Source: Glossina fuscipes | Taxonomy: Eukaryota; Arthropoda; Insecta; Diptera; Glossinidae | Assembly: GCF_014805625.2 (NCBI RefSeq) | Contig: NW_023998426.1 | Span: forward strand, 2,549,002 to 2,613,001 | Direction: 5' to 3' | DNA: 64,000 nucleotides | Part shown: positions 23,745 to 37,590 of the stretch, in pieces | How the letters are laid out: each line of letters begins with the position of its first letter | How positions within the stretch are numbered: position 1 is the first letter of the stretch | Position numbers and translations under genes: made by a program | Notes under the pieces: generated by a model | The model's input: only the letters and a program-made list of their open reading frames with translations | Database searches by the model: none | Told to the model about the DNA's origin: nothing

Positions 23745-24085
23745 ACGTGGTCCATCACTAAATAGCCTAAACTACTTCACTTGATACAGTTATTCATATA
23801 ACGATTTTTCAAAACAAAGTGTTGTATAGGAAGCGGTCGAAAAAGTGCTCCGGTTCGCAGCATTCTCAATTGTCTTTTCCTTGGGCCAAAATACGTCGGT
23901 ATATCAAATTTTGACATAATACCTGAAAAATGGGGATCTGTACGCTTCAAGGTCTTGAATAAGACGAACAGATGGACAAATAAGCTTAAATTGATTCATA
24001 AAGTGATACTGACTCGATCGGTACAATAATAAAAAAGCCGGGCCTATCTCAACTTGTTTTGCGTACAAAAAGTGTAGGGTACCAA
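23745..24085 (-). mobile_element. INE-1-like type A copy, reverse
   Basis: GGGACGTGGTCCATCACTAAA, AGGAAGCGGTCGAAAAAGTG-CTCCGG, AACAGATGGACAAATAAGC, and ACTGACTCGATCGGTACAAT. The block AGGAAGCGGTCGAAAAAGTG-CTCC is identical to one at 35.87 kb, so the two copies are close relatives. Confidence 0.7.
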
Positions 24086-27000
24086 GGGGTTTTTTGGCGA
24101 TTTTTTTTTTTTTTTTTTTTTGGAATAGAAGAAAGCATCATAGCATAACAATGTTTGAGATGACTATTAAGCAGATTTTGGAAAAATATTTTAAAAATGG
24201 CAACACCGGAGCCTTTCCCGTGAGCTATCTTCAATGAAAGAAACACTGCGATCTATGCCCATTTTAGCGCCAGTTTGAGAAAAAGAAAGGAAATCATTTA
24301 AGATATTTTAACAATGGCGTTTTTGTACAATTTTCGAGGGTTTGAATGAAAAGGTGCGAAAAACAAAAGCATTCTCTTATTAACAAAAAAATCTTTTAAC
24401 AAACTTTTGGTAAAAATCCTGCGTGCTCCCATAGAGAAAGAACATAAATACTTTGCAAAGGTATCTCTTAGCGTGTTCGAGTATTCAGATACCAACAGGC
24501 TGTCTTATCCTAGCAAGTGCTCACAGTACGCAGATGGTGTTATCCGGTAAGAGCATAAAATTTCAATCAAAAAAAGATTTTTGGCCGATAATGAATTTCC
24601 AAATATTTAAAAGGATGCAGTGTCTATTAAACAAAAAAAAAAAAATTTGTTTTGTTGTTTTTTTTTTTTGAAAATTTTACAGCATAGCAAATGCGAAATA
24701 AACTAAAATCGTATCGCAAAAATCAATCTTAAAAGAATTCCTTTCTAAACAACACACTCTGTAAGATTGATGTAAAAATTGCAAAGCAATAAAGTAATTG
24801 TTTATTGTTGGCCCTTGTAATGGGTATTATGGTGGCAGAGTGCGACACATTAACTTTGCTCACAATTTCAACTAACTATTCTTAAAGAGAGACCGATTTT
24901 GTTACGCTCCGGTAATGATTATGTATAACCATAATGTCTTCGTCGTTAACTGCAATCAATTCTCCAGGCGATAAATAATTAAAAGAATGAAAAATATTTA
25001 ATTTACGTTAATTATTGTGTCATTGCGACTAAGGAAATCATAAAATATGCGTATAATCACCATAAAAATGTGTATAAGAAATAAAAAAAAAAAAAGAAAG
25101 CAAAAAAAAAAATGATAAGTCAATCCCAGCATATCAATCAACAAGACTTAAAATAGAGTCTGATATAAGAGTGCGGGACGACGGTTCAAAAATAAAAGAC
25201 AAACCAATAATACCCACATGTGGAGTTATTTTAAACAGGTAGTCTTTTCATAACGATTTCGAAAATAGGGAAAAATAACTCACACGAAAATAGAAAGAAA
25301 CCCAGATTTGATATACGTCTCATCTTATGCTTTCGACACTTAAGTGGTACGCTCAGATGTAATGAAGTGTAGATTGCGTGTAACTAATGCAGTTGCGGTT
25401 GCATTTTGCTGATTTTATCTCAGATTGTCAGTAAGGCTTAAGAAAACTCATTGGCAATGGCTCAACGATTAGGAATTGTAAGCTTGGCTTCATAAATGAT
25501 TTATGACATGGCACTAGAATTGGCAAAGAAGCTAAGAAGTCTAAAAATGCGAGAGTGGCGAATGAAGAGTAACGAAAGTCGTCAAATTTCAAACGAAAAG
25601 TAAAGAAAGGGTTTCATTTAAGCTGATCCTAGATAGCAAAGGAGATACTAAACTATGGAATTTGCAGCCACATCTCCCCTTCATGCTAAGCAGCTAAGAC
25701 CACAAGCTAGTTATCCCCAGTCGTATCTAAATTCTTCTCTAAGCAGCGTATTGCCCCATCTTTAGTTATCCAAAGTCATTTTGCATTTGCTAGATGTGTT
25801 CGATTATACTATCTAAGTGTTGTCAGTCATGAGCAGTCTTCAGTTGGCTTTCGCGTGGGGACTGTCCTCATGTGCCTGTTCAGAAAGATTTGACGATTGC
25901 ATCGTTGCAGTCGGCACAAACACAGATTACACATGTGTATATAGCTGATTTCGATTTCATATACGAAGGTCAGTCTTTCGTGGGGCCGCCGATTAATGAC
26001 AACACCTTCGCTCTGATGCTGCAAACGGAAAGTTTACAGCACAAAGTTTAGATGACATAAAATCTTTTAAACCCGAATTATTACATTTAGGAGATTAAGG
26101 CTTGAATAGATTATATGGCGAAGACTTAAGGCGAACATATTTTACCAATAGCTAGCATGCATACATGATGGTCACCTGTGTTTGATATTACAAGAAAAAA
26201 AACTTATAGATGCACCTATAAAACACGGGATGCATATTAAGTAGGTGTTAAATAGACAAACTGCTTAACTGCGAACAATACGAACGGAACGGAAACCCCC
26301 TTAAAAGTCTAAAACGTGTCACCACCAATGCGCCGCATGTAGAAAAATGTATATGTATATGAGCGTAACATACATGTGAATAGTCAAAGCGACTCATTGC
26401 CATTGTTGTCAATGGTTGCGTTTGGAGTGAAGTAGACAGCATATAAACGTAACATTTATGCTTTAGCCATTATATTACATCTTGTTCATAAATCACATGT
26501 CAATATATAATATTTTTATACTTATATTTATAATCCAAAAGACCAATATTTCCAAAACTTACTATTACCATAGAATGGATTACATGTGAATAAAATCGCA
26601 TAAGATATGCAAACCTACATAGAAACAACAGTACGGGAAACTAATAAACCAAAAAGATTAAATCCGGCTTGATTACGCCAACCAACCAAACAATCAACCA
26701 AACCAATATGTTATTGAATTTTTTTTTCGCAAAAAACTTATATTTCTGTTATCTTGTATAAAGGTGGCGCGTAAGTTTCGAGCCTCATATCAATTGTTTT
26801 TGCCATTAATTGAAGAGAATATATATAAAAAACAGGAGACCATGTTCGAGTTCGATCTGGTTTTAAATCATCCATGACAGAGGTATTTTCTCTAAGTGTA
26901 AGAGATGCAGACGTTATAAGCGATTCGCACTAAGTATTTAAAGCTTCACAATTTTGACAGATCGTAGCGTAGGGGAAGCGTTCGTTGACAATCCTGCTCA

Positions 27001-27289
27001 GTTTGGTTGCTTTAAAGCCAAGCACTCATAGTTAGTTCCTTATGCACTTCTCTGTCGCCATTTAATATCATAGTAGCAATTCCACGACTCATTCGTATTT
27101 ATAAATCGTCCGGAACTTGGCTTGGGCGCTGTTTGAAAAAAAATAAATTCAAATGTTGTAGTCGGACTAGCTCGACTATGGTATATCGTACACTGCTCCG
27201 CTATAGGAGAAGTGTCCACAAATATGGCCCAATTCAAATAAATTCTCAATAGAATTCGTTCTTATGGCAACAGCTGTTCATCAAAACCT
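24086..27289. other. intergenic, nothing recognised
   Basis: Poly-T near 24100-24121 and 24655-24669, A-rich runs near 25085-25112. ORFs are short, with codon content like random sequence. Confidence 0.4.
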
Positions 27290-27480
27290 CTCGAAAACAG
27301 CCACTTGTAGGTTAAACGCAATAATCGTGCGATATAGCGAAAGAAGATGGACAGACAAAACAATTCACAAAATGATTCTGAAAAAATATATTGCAAGTGT
27401 TTCTTAAATCATTCTTCCCCATTTTCTGTCTATAACCTCACGAACTTAAAGTAAACTCTGTACCCTAAGTGAAACTAATA
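27290..27480 (-). mobile_element. INE-1-like type A fragment, reverse
   Basis: CCACTTGTAGGTTAAACGC, AAGAAGATGGACAGACAAA, CACAAAATGATTCTGAAAA. Heavily decayed; only the central part can be followed. Confidence 0.45.
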
Positions 27481-27714
27481 GAGAGAGATTAAAAAATTTT
27501 ATAAATACTTGCTACGAAATCAAATATTCTGTATGTAAATATGAAACCGGAATTTTTGCATTGAAAATACACGTTTAACATACACGTTTAACAATATTTC
27601 ATTTGAAGTATTATCCATCGCTCGCTCTAGGTTTTTCGCATTTGCCTAACAATTTCTGGATGCCATGTCTTTAAAAATCTTCTCTTTTTGCCGCGAAATA
27701 TTCATCGAATCCTT

Positions 27715-27885
27715 TTTGCCACATCTTCCAACTGACGCTAAACAAGCGCGTGATATATCGATACAAGAAAGTATTAGTCGGAAGGACTTAAGCCTGAAGA
27801 AAAAGAGACATTGACTTGCAATTCTCATTTGAGTGCGACCAATGCGTGGCGAACTGGATGGATGGACGGATGACATATAAAAACT
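27715..27885. repeat. dispersed repeat, copy 2 (pair with 4775-4965)
   Basis: Same blocks in the same order as at 4.8 kb. The unit contains a GGATGGACGGATGAC tract as in INE-1-like repeats, so it may be a distant third subfamily, but the flanking signatures are absent. Confidence 0.45.
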
Positions 27886-28563
27886 GTGAACATATATAGC
27901 TTTTTTCGATATTCTGATTATCCGATTAGTTGTTGCCAGTAGTATTTCATCGGACTTTAAAACATTACACCCTTCCGGTCTTATTAAACGCAGAGCATTG
28001 TCGGCTTGCCATAGCGATTCGTTATTAAAACCGAACTGAATGGTGCACATGTTTTTTCGTCTCTGCGATTATTAAAACAAGCTCACTTTTCATCCGCAGT
28101 TGCTTTGCGACGCAAAAACAACATCACCTTGTATCGTTTGGACAAAGAAAAAATGCTGTCGATGATTGCTCTTTCTTTAGCACATGACTCGACCTGTTCA
28201 ACGATCTGGTGCAAACTATGCTGCTTTACGGAACTTGCATTGTTTGTGAGATGAAAACGTTTGTCATATGCTGAAAAGAGATGATGACGACAATGACGCC
28301 GTTTGACAGTATTCATATTGATAGCGAAGGTTATCTATGGGCAAATTCCGGTTTCATATTTACATCGCTGATAGGTGATCGGATCGACCGCGATTTAATT
28401 ACTGTTTTTCTTGCAAAATATAACTGTGTGATTGAAGGCATACACACACATACACACACACGCATGTATATATATATATGCACATTTATTTGTAAATCCA
28501 TATATCTACCATCGAGTCAACGTGGATTTAAAAATGAATGTAGGATGATTATACCTTCTCTGT

Positions 28564-28568
28564 AAGTG

Positions 28569-28600
<32 letters not shown>
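28564..28600 (+). repeat. (TA)n microsatellite
   Basis: About 14 TA units ending in TGTTCGTGG. A second mixed CA/TA tract lies about 1 kb further on. Confidence 0.9.
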
Positions 28601-28601
<1 letters not shown>

Positions 28602-29056
28602 TCGTGGTTATGCGTGGGATTGAAATGCACATAAAACGCTATTGATGTGCGTTATACGTACGTCCGCGTATGAAATTAATAACAAAATTAATAATTTCAC
28701 TGCATAGCTCTTCGATTAGGATTTGTTTAGTATCGTGTATATAATCTGCATACATATATATATTTGTACGTATATATACATGAATATAAAACGACATGAA
28801 ATTAAATGATTTTCACGATATTAAGCACGACATGAAATGTAATGAGCGAGTGGAAAAGACTGCCCATGCAAGAAATCGAATAATTTAACTTTATTTAAAG
28901 CTTAACATTTATGTAGTAATGAAACTGACAGCGATTGATATGAATGACCGATCACGTTTCAGTGTTTCAAAAAAATATTTGACTCTATTGAATTCTATTA
29001 TAAGTTTCCTCAATGCTCTCGTATCTGTATTTGGTTTAATTTACTTAAGATACTTA

Positions 29057-29081
29057 AAATAAAAAAAAAAAAAAAAAAAAA
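29057..29081 (+). repeat. poly-A run
   Basis: An uninterrupted A run of about 22 after TAAAAT. It could be a retroposon tail, but I see no element body to its left. Confidence 0.8.
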
Positions 29082-29610
29082 ATGATGGCTCAATACTTTT
29101 TAGCCTTTATTATATAATAGATTTTATATTATATGGTTACTGCGCGTCTACAGATATAAAAAGATACATATGAAAATTGTGCACAATCTCTAGACGCATA
29201 CGTAGGCTTTAAAAATAATGGGCATAAAGAGACGAACGAAGAAGATTCATTTTTTTAAAAAATATGTTTATATGCATGAATTTAAGGATAACAAAAATGC
29301 ATCTTATTGCCGCATACACAGACACAGACATCCACATACGCGTGCACACCCACACACACTCCACTTGCTTTGCAGAACCTGTCCACTACCGCTTACCATG
29401 GAATATAAAAATGTTATTAACTCAACTTTGTCTGCCGCATTCAATTTCACTGAATCGCGTCTGATGTGATTTTACCGTTTGTTATCTACATATTGTTGTT
29501 GTTAATTTTGCCTAAAAGAATGTTAAATCCAGACGAATGACGAACATTTTTTTCATTGTGTCAAAACTTACAACATCAAGTGCAAGTTCGTCTCTCCTCG
29601 TTATACATCC

Positions 29611-29616
29611 AAACAA

Positions 29617-29667
<51 letters not shown>
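29611..29667 (+). repeat. compound (CA)n(TA)n microsatellite
   Basis: A CA run passes directly into a TA run of about 17 units. Confidence 0.9.
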
Positions 29668-29670
<3 letters not shown>

Positions 29671-31002
29671 GCTAAGTGTACTTTACCGATGAACATTTTC
29701 GCATAGAGTTGTTGTCAGCTGTAACTTTTACACATATTTTACATATACATTTGTGTCTGTGTGTGTATTATTTATTGCATTGTAGATGTGTGCATATGTG
29801 TGCGATAATATCATTAATTCAAACAAGAAAGTTATACACGCTTTAGGGTGAGTCTTAGGTAATTGAATGCAAAAATGAATTACAATTTTTTTTAGTTTTT
29901 ACGATATTTCGTTGTTTCTTTTTTTCTTCGCTTTGTTTGTTTTCGCCTTTTTTCTTTCTGTCTGTTTTTTGTCCAGTGCAGGAAAACTACCTTGAAGAAG
30001 TGATGATAGATAATAACCACGAAAAAGACTAACGGAAGGAGCTAATGTCGATTCTTCAAACGCCTGTAAAAGAATTCCTCTCTCTAAGGATATCTTTGAA
30101 GTGAAAATGTCTGAACCTCACAAATGACGACATATGTCAAAGTATCAAAGCGTAGAATTGAGGCAGATTTTGCAAGAGAATATGAGGCGTTGAACCGGCG
30201 ATGCTTAATTCTAAAAACATTTTGAGGATTTCCCTATTATTTGCTTAGAGAAAGAGAGAGAGAGAGACGGAAAAGGTAAAAATATTTTCTTGGCAATCAA
30301 AAATCTAATTGGCGTGACGGCTCTGGAAAATTAGCTGAAGATATTGTTATTCCATTTCAAAGCATTAATAATAGCTCGAGCGGGAATCTTTCGGTTTAAG
30401 AAATTATGTCTAAGACTTTCATTCGAAAACTCACCTGAAGCTATCGTTGTTTCTACATAAAGACACTTAAATTAGCATGTGAAGTCTTACAACACGTTGC
30501 AACAATCTTAACAACGGTACACGCGTCTAACCTGCTTAAGCCGGGTAAATTTCAAACCTGCAAAATCAATATTGAGATTATATCTGATAATTGCAAGCAT
30601 CAAATATTGTTAACAGCAGTATTACCTCTACTGCTTGGATTCGTGGTGAGTTAAGTTCAAGGGTCAGATCACGTCTGACCCGACAAGACCCGGCTTTAAT
30701 TCTTTTGGCCCGCTTTTATAAAGATTAATGAATATCGGTATACACTTGGGATAGTTGCAACGGATCCTTACTGGGTACACAAATAAGTTCTCTACATTAA
30801 AATTGATAGCTTCATAAAGTCTTCTTGCCACATTTCATTTCTTGCGCAGCATGGATCAAAGTATAAAGAGACGGATGCCATTTACGGTATTGAATACTAT
30901 TGTGTTTTAAAATGGAACAGAATGGAACTGAAGTTACGTAACAGATGACTAAGCTGGTTCGGCGTGAGAACGCAATAAGTTATCAAGGAGTTAGAAATTG
31001 GT

Positions 31003-31233
31003 TTGCAAGGTTCTATGAAGTTGGCAAATATTCATATGAGCCCCTCTGTGTCCAGCGATAGTAGCACGGAAATAATCTTGATTTTAATTGTCAACCTAAT
31101 AGGTATGTTCCCGGCTCAAACGTCCCTTCAAACGGACGAAATCAATTACCATGAGCAGGACAAATACTATACGGCTTTGAACGATATTATGTCGAAACTG
31201 GGTATCTCATTGGCTCATTGCATCTGTGGATAA
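31003..31233 (+). other. 76-codon ORF with coding-like composition, unassigned
   Basis: Residues about 33-76 (PAQTSLQTDEINYHEQDKYY then TALNDIMSKLGISL) use mixed third positions (ACG, TCC, GAC, ATC, TAC, CTG), unlike the AT-ending chance ORFs around it. No domain recognised and no convincing splice sites: a GGTATG donor-like site at about 31101 is inside the frame. Could be a decayed exon or a chance ORF. Confidence 0.2.
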
Positions 31234-32376
31234 GGAAAATCGAATATATTTGAACAAAATATGCTTGCGATGATAGGCGACTTTTGTTGTCATCGAACAC
31301 TAAGGTCTTTTCTTATCTTTGAAAATTTGAAATGCAAAATCTTAAAGTTGCAATCTAACCTAACACGGCTAGACAAAGTATAAAAATTCTCCGTACCACT
31401 TGAAACGTAAACGTTCGCTTATCACATTTACTGCGCACTCGGCGCATGGCTTTTTGCAAGTTTGCGAAAACATGGAAAAAATGTGGGTTTTTTTTCTTTT
31501 CGATTTAAAATATCAGTTTTTTAAACCTTAGATGTCATTAGCTTGGATGAATAACGGCAAAAATGTCAGTCTTTGGCAGAATTTCCGAGACTAAGGAAAA
31601 ACAAATAGCGAACCATATTTGGCGAAGTTAAGATGCTATGGAAAAAAAATTTTGTCTTCGACTTGTTGCGCACGTGTTCTGACGTTCGCTGGATAATTGT
31701 CATTGTATTGTGTAAAAGTAGCATGTCATCGCCCAAATTAGCAAATACTTAAACGATTTAGCTAACGTTAGTGTTATAACATTTTTCGTCTAAATAGCTT
31801 TCCTAACACCTGTTTTTTTCGCTGCAATTCATTTAAATCCAGATAGAAATTCTTTATGTTAATAATAATTCAAGATATTTCGGCAGCACTGGCTTCAAAA
31901 GCACCACCAAAAAAAAAAATACAATGCAGGGAATTCGAATATGCATAGAGAGGGAAAGAAAGAGAAAAAAAAAAAGAGAGAAAGAGAGACTGAGTGAGAG
32001 AGAGAAAACGCGGATGGCAGAGAATGCAGAGAGTGAAGTGTAAAACGCTTCAAGTTTTCGGGATATTTATACGTATCTGTATTCATGTCTGTGCAAGCAT
32101 TTGTAAGCATGTATCGTATCATCATGATAAGCACGACAATGCAATAGAAGCTGTGCCACATAAGAGCAAATAACAAGAAAGCAGACTTAGTCGAAAGCCT
32201 GCACAAAAAACTCATTTTTTTTTGCATGTAAAGAAATCTAAAGAAGTGCATTGAAATAAAACCTCATACATTGCTGTTGACAAAGTCACAGAAAAATACA
32301 TACATATTAACAACTGCAAAAGGATCGGCATAGAGGAGAGTCAAACTTGCTTGCTTGTACACACTGCTGTAATATA

Positions 32377-32407
32377 ATTATATACATATATATATATATA
32401 TATATAA
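32377..32407 (+). repeat. (TA)n microsatellite
   Basis: ATAC then about 11 TA units. A short CT-rich stretch follows from 32461. Confidence 0.9.
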
Positions 32408-33115
32408 TGGGTATGATTATTACTCCAGGTTCGATTTCCGTTATTTGTTTCCCTGAAATTTCTCTCCCTCTCTATCTTATTTTTGCTCTTGCTCTCTCAC
32501 TCTCGCATCTGCATCTTTTTATCTCTTTAGACCTGGTGAAAAGTACATGCGTGAATATTTGTATGTGTGCCTTACAACAGCTGGAAAACCGGCTTAAAAA
32601 GTCCATGCACACACACGAACACACGTGGCGTGACCGTTCTATTTAGTCGGCAAAAAAAAAATAAAAAAAAAAAATAAATTCCTATTTAAATATAATAGTT
32701 TCAACATACATATGATTATGTAGGGGTATGTGTTATGCAAACATATATACACATACAAACAAACAAACACACACACATACAGGCACGCACACAAATCCAC
32801 ATATGCATACACTTACAGATATGTGTGTACCTTGTACATATTTGCAGCATTTACACAAGGAATGTTAATAATAATAAAAAAAAGAGTAGTAAGGAAAATG
32901 TACGTAAAATCCGTTGCCTACTTTCGGGCTTAAAAAGTAAAATTTTTAAGAAGTGTGTACTTTTTGATTTTTTATTCTCACTTTTCCGCGTATGAAACCG
33001 ATAAACTTTTGAAGTGATAATATTTTCATCTTATGCCGTCATCGTCACGCGAGTTGTGATGATGACTTTATTTCTTTTTTTTTTTTAAATCTTCTTCTTT
33101 TTCATTTTTTTACTT

Positions 33116-33142
33116 TTTATTTATTTATTTATTTATTTATTT
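33116..33142 (+). repeat. (TTTA)n microsatellite
   Basis: Seven TTTA units between poly-T runs. Confidence 0.9.
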
Positions 33143-33537
33143 TTGTTTTTTTTTTTTTTGGTTCTCTTCACTAATTTATTTCTTTTTTTTGTTTTTTGCT
33201 TTTTCTTTATTTACTACGTAGATTGGTAAATGATGTAGTTTGCAGTTACAAAAGCGGCTCAATGACCCGTCATTCTCGAACGTTGACTCGTTTCTATTTG
33301 GATGTCATCGTATTGCGGCAGCCTTTCATCATGACGATTATCATAATGACATTGTTGTTGGCCGTCTTAACATACAAATAAAAAAATTTGTAGTACAATA
33401 GTTTGTTTATTGGTGCTGTTGTTTTTGTTGGTATTCTTCTTGTTGTTGTTGTTAATTGTTTTTGTCAATTCTCATTGTGTGGCTGCAGTAAAAATTTGTT
33501 GTATTTGTTGTACACGATGGTTACCCGCAACGTCAGT

Positions 33538-33670
33538 CATCTCTCTCCTTCTCTCTTTCTCTCTTTCTCTCTCTCCCCCACTCACTCTCTCTCTCTCTCA
33601 TTTTCCCTCTTATTTAACTCATTTTCTTTTTGTTTTTTTTTTTTTTAATTCTCTTTCTCTCTCTCCCTCG
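33538..33670 (+). repeat. polypyrimidine (CT)n tract
   Basis: An almost pure C/T stretch in two blocks separated by a T-rich linker. The 81- and 110-codon Ser/Leu/Phe ORFs over it are translations of the tract. Confidence 0.85.
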
Positions 33671-35824
33671 CTCTTTTGTATATTATGCATCTCTCTTATC
33701 TACGCCTCTTTACTCAAATTCGGGAAAATGATGAAAATTTAAGGGCAATAGAGCGAATAATATATGAAAAATTAAATACTTAAAGGTTATTTAAGAGATC
33801 TCTTTCATATATCATACATTATTCTTATTTTTTTATAAGAGTTGAACATTTATTTTTCGGAGAGAAAAGAATCCAGAGAGCATGTGGTTGACATGGCATG
33901 ATTTTTTGGAGACATCTGGACTTGTTGTTCTGTTTCATATTTGACGTCATCGTTGCTGTACTGAGTATTTTTGTTGTATTGTAGTATACTTACAAATGAC
34001 TGACTGAGTGTATTATCTATGCTTTTTTTTTGGTTTTTATCTGAATCGTATGGAATTTTAACATCTGGTTGGGTCTTTGCATGCATACAGTATATATGCG
34101 TTGAAGTGAAGACAACTAATTTTAAAAGTTAAACGCCATCAAAGAAATAATAATCGCTGCAAGATTAAACGAACAATTGTTTAGCGAAAAGAACAACAAC
34201 AAAATTTGTTACCCAGACTGTTATGTATTCTATGGACTATTGCATCCAACAAGTTGAAGCTATTTATTAGCGACACATAAGCCTAAAAAATTCGAAAACT
34301 ATCGATAAATTGTCAAATGAATGTCCTTGTCGGCCATTACGAGCCTTTACACTTGAACATCGGCTAAAGTACGTCCACTAAGTTTATTATAGGATTTGCA
34401 ACAAAACGAAATCAAGAATGCAATCAAATTTAAGAAGTCAATATAAGGCAATGAAGACAAGATGATTAGATAAAATAGCATTAAAGATTAAAGATATGTG
34501 AAGGCGACCACATTACACACAACTGCACCCTTTTCTCCACAAGAATATCTAAAAATGTTTTTTGCACCCTTTTCAATCACTTCGCGCACCCCCGAAAACC
34601 CCCAAAATTTTTGTAGAAATGTCTTAAAACATTTTTCCATTTTTTTTTTTTTTTTTTTTTGTTTACTTTTGTTTTATATTTTGGTTCTCTTTTCATTCTT
34701 CTTTTTATTCATGAGATGAAATTATATTCATATGTAAGAAGATAGTGTAAAGCAAGAGTAAAATTAAAAACCAGCTGCTGAACAATAGAGTCAAACTAGA
34801 CAGAAACTAGATACGGAAACGGAAAAAGTAGATATTATTATGTAAGAAGAAAAGCGAAAAGGGTAGCGAGTTAATGGATAGAATGCGTAGAAAGCTGAGC
34901 GAACGGATGATGTTACAAAGATAGGTAAGGAGATAGGGTAAGGGAGAGAGGAGACAAGTGAAGCAACGTTAGTTTACGGGAAAATGTAAAAATTATTCGG
35001 TATTGAAGAATGTAGTTAAGGAATTTCTTAACAAAAAATTGTTGCCTCTTCTAGAGCTTGCTTGCTAAGTGCGAATGATTGTGTGCGCAATTAACGTCAC
35101 CGCAAAGTTAGCTATGCTTATACAACATCTCACACATCGATGCACACGTAAGAATGTATGTAAACTAAAATAGGAAAATATTTATAAAAATATTTTAGTT
35201 TCAATCTGACATTGCTGGGAAAAGTGCTTCGTCTACCAGAGATAACTAACAAAGGAAAATGAAAAAAAAAAAAAAACAATAAAACCTCTTTATATATTAA
35301 AAAATAGGTTACTTTTCGTTTCGTTTCTCAATTTTAGTTGTCGTCGGTACAATTTCTTCCAAAAGCTAGTCGCACGCAATTATCTGGCTAATCAGAAACA
35401 TTTAAATTCAAAAATAATTTTTAATATACGATACCGAAAAGAAGAGGGGAAGCATATTAGATTCTCTCTCGGGAATCGGGGCAAAATTGCGACTTGGTTT
35501 AGCAGTTGAAACAGCAGTATTTCTGGAATAAGTAGAAGACAATTGTGCAGCATTCGCGACCACCTCTAGTTTTCCAGTTTTTTGTCTTGTTTGTGATGCA
35601 GTTACCTCTATTTCCTACAATCCACGATATGTTCCATATGTTCTCAAAACGCTCTGCTTTAAAACAATTTTCATGAAGAAACTTTTTTTACAGTTCTCAC
35701 GGTAGAAGCAAACCATTAATTATAAGCTTCATTCCCTTCTCGCCCTTCCTCTAACTTTAAACTTTTCTAACTACTGCGTCAAATAGAAGACAAGTAAAGG
35801 CCAATAAAGGTCAATCACCAACCT

Positions 35825-36140
35825 GGAGCTAATCATGCAATGAGCTTTCAAAATAATGTACGGAGGAAGCGGTCGAAAAAGTGCTCCGATCTAAACCATT
35901 TTCAATAGTGTTCGTCCTTGGACTATGGCACATCAGCTTACCAAAATTTCTCCAAAATTGCGGCCTGTAAGCTAAGCTGAAGCAAAACAAGACAGACAGA
36001 CGGACAGACAAGCTTAGATCGCTTCAGAAGATGATTTCGAATCGATCGGTGTAATAAGAGGTGGGGTTTATAACCTTCTCGGAGTTGCATACATTCACAC
36101 AAACTTAATATTCACTTGTAAAACAAGAGTATATAGGGTA
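35825..36140 (-). mobile_element. INE-1-like type A copy, reverse
   Basis: GAGGAAGCGGTCGAAAAAGTG, CCAAAATTTCTCCAAAATTG-CGGCC, GACAGACAGACGGACAGACA-AGCTTAGATCG, AATCGATCGGTGTAATAAGA, then TATAACCTTC. A well-kept central part of type A. Confidence 0.75.
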
Positions 36141-36439
36141 TAAGAAACAAATGCTTACAGTTGGGCAAGGATGACCCTTAAGTATTTTACGCCACTTCGT
36201 CAAACACAGCCGATTCATTCTTTTTTGCGTAAATACACTATAAATTATACTTTCTTATATACTCTATTATACTCTCACGCTGGAGAATGCCCAAAATGTC
36301 AGTTGACGTGACTTGATTTATTCTTATTTTATATTCACTTATTATTATTATTATTATATAATCATTCTTCTTCCATTTTCGTCATAAAAAACTACATGTC
36401 AGACTTTGTCGCCATGCGTTTCATGAGAAACTCTGTATA

Positions 36440-36640
36440 TGGTACGGTATCAAAAATAGGTCTACGTGATCCAAGTTTCCTACAGTTAGTTTTTATGCGA
36501 AATTGCTACTATGGGCCAATTTTCATCAGAAAACGTTAAAATTTAAATCTTTTTGCCAAAAGATTTACTATTCGTGAGAACTTTTATATCAAATGTTATT
36601 CATGAAATCTGACCCAGCTATACCAAGTTGCTGCTGTGAA
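36440..36640 (-). mobile_element. INE-1-like type A, left part of an interrupted reverse copy
   Basis: AGTTTTTATGCGAAATTGCT-ACTATGGGCC and ATTTTCATCAGAAAACG resemble the distal blocks of the reverse copy at 10.9-11.3 kb. The missing head-side part appears at 37590-38010, after a forward copy. Confidence 0.5.
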
Positions 36641-37590
36641 CTTTTTATACCCTACACCGCTACCGTACAGTGTATGTAAAGTTTGTGCCGACCTATGTAA
36701 CACACAGAAGGAATTGAGATGGACTCATCTCTGTTCTCATTGTGGGCCCGTCCATCCATCTGTCCATCTGTCACTCGCATTTCCTGAGTTATTTTAGTGA
36801 AATTTGGTACATAGAGGTTGTTTTTTTGTTTTGTCCCAAGCCCGCACATTATTCAAAAAGGTTCTGATCGGAGCACTGCTCATATAACGCCTTATTTTGA
36901 TAATCCATTGCATGAAACAGGATTCGAATTTTCAGAATTTTGCAGCAACAATCGCTCAGTATTAACCCACTATGATCGTTCTTACGGAAACTGAATTGTT
37001 ATATGGTAAAAAGACATCAGATTTCAACATTTTTATATGAAAATTCATGCGTTATAATAATTTGACATAAACAATGATTTTATCGAATTCGGACAGCATA
37101 GCTCTATTTTTCTGTAACCCATCCTATCCCATAGAGAGATTTTAATGAAAATGAAGCCTTCTTGGACAAAAATGTCCATTTTTTGATATTTTATGTTAAA
37201 AATTCGTTTGTAAGAGCAATTTGATAGAGAATTTGCATCAAACATGTCTTTTACTTAGACCCAACCACATATGAAAAGCTCATATGAAAAGCACACAACT
37301 TCTTTGGCGACGAGGTTTAACTTGTGGTTTTTTACGATGTAAGCAAGTGGAAATCGCTTTGCCAAATCCTTTTGTAAGTCGAATTTGCTAGTTTTAGACC
37401 ACGTTAGCTTACGTTTTGAACACCCTACAGTATGGGGGCTTTCATGAAAATTATGCTGTCTTTTTTTAATGCTTCTTATGTAAAAATAATGCGTATCTTT
37501 AAATGTTTTATTACGAAAATGCATCGATGTATGTGCAAAGCAAAATGGTGTAGGGTATCTACTAATCACCAGTCAGAATTTCGATATGAT
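36640..37590 (+). mobile_element. INE-1-like type A copy, forward, apparently nested
   Basis: TTTTTATACCCTACACCGC, GTTTGTGCCGACCTATGTAA-CACACAGAAGG, a CCGTCCATCC..CTGTCCATCTG tract, GTTCTGATCGGAGCACTGC, and tail GTGTAGGGTATCTACTAATC. About 0.95 kb with both ends present. Confidence 0.75.

Larger units (their letters stand above)
29668..35824. other. intergenic, mostly unassigned
   Basis: Holds the weak ORF at 31003-31233, purine-rich DNA at 31945-32040, simple repeats listed above, and a compositionally distinct block at about 33215-33382 between poly-T and TTG-rich stretches. No exon of a known gene. Confidence 0.35.

Noticed and set aside
33403..33742. 81- and 110-codon Ser/Leu/Phe ORFs
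   Set aside because: Translation of TTG-rich and (CT)n tracts in two frames.
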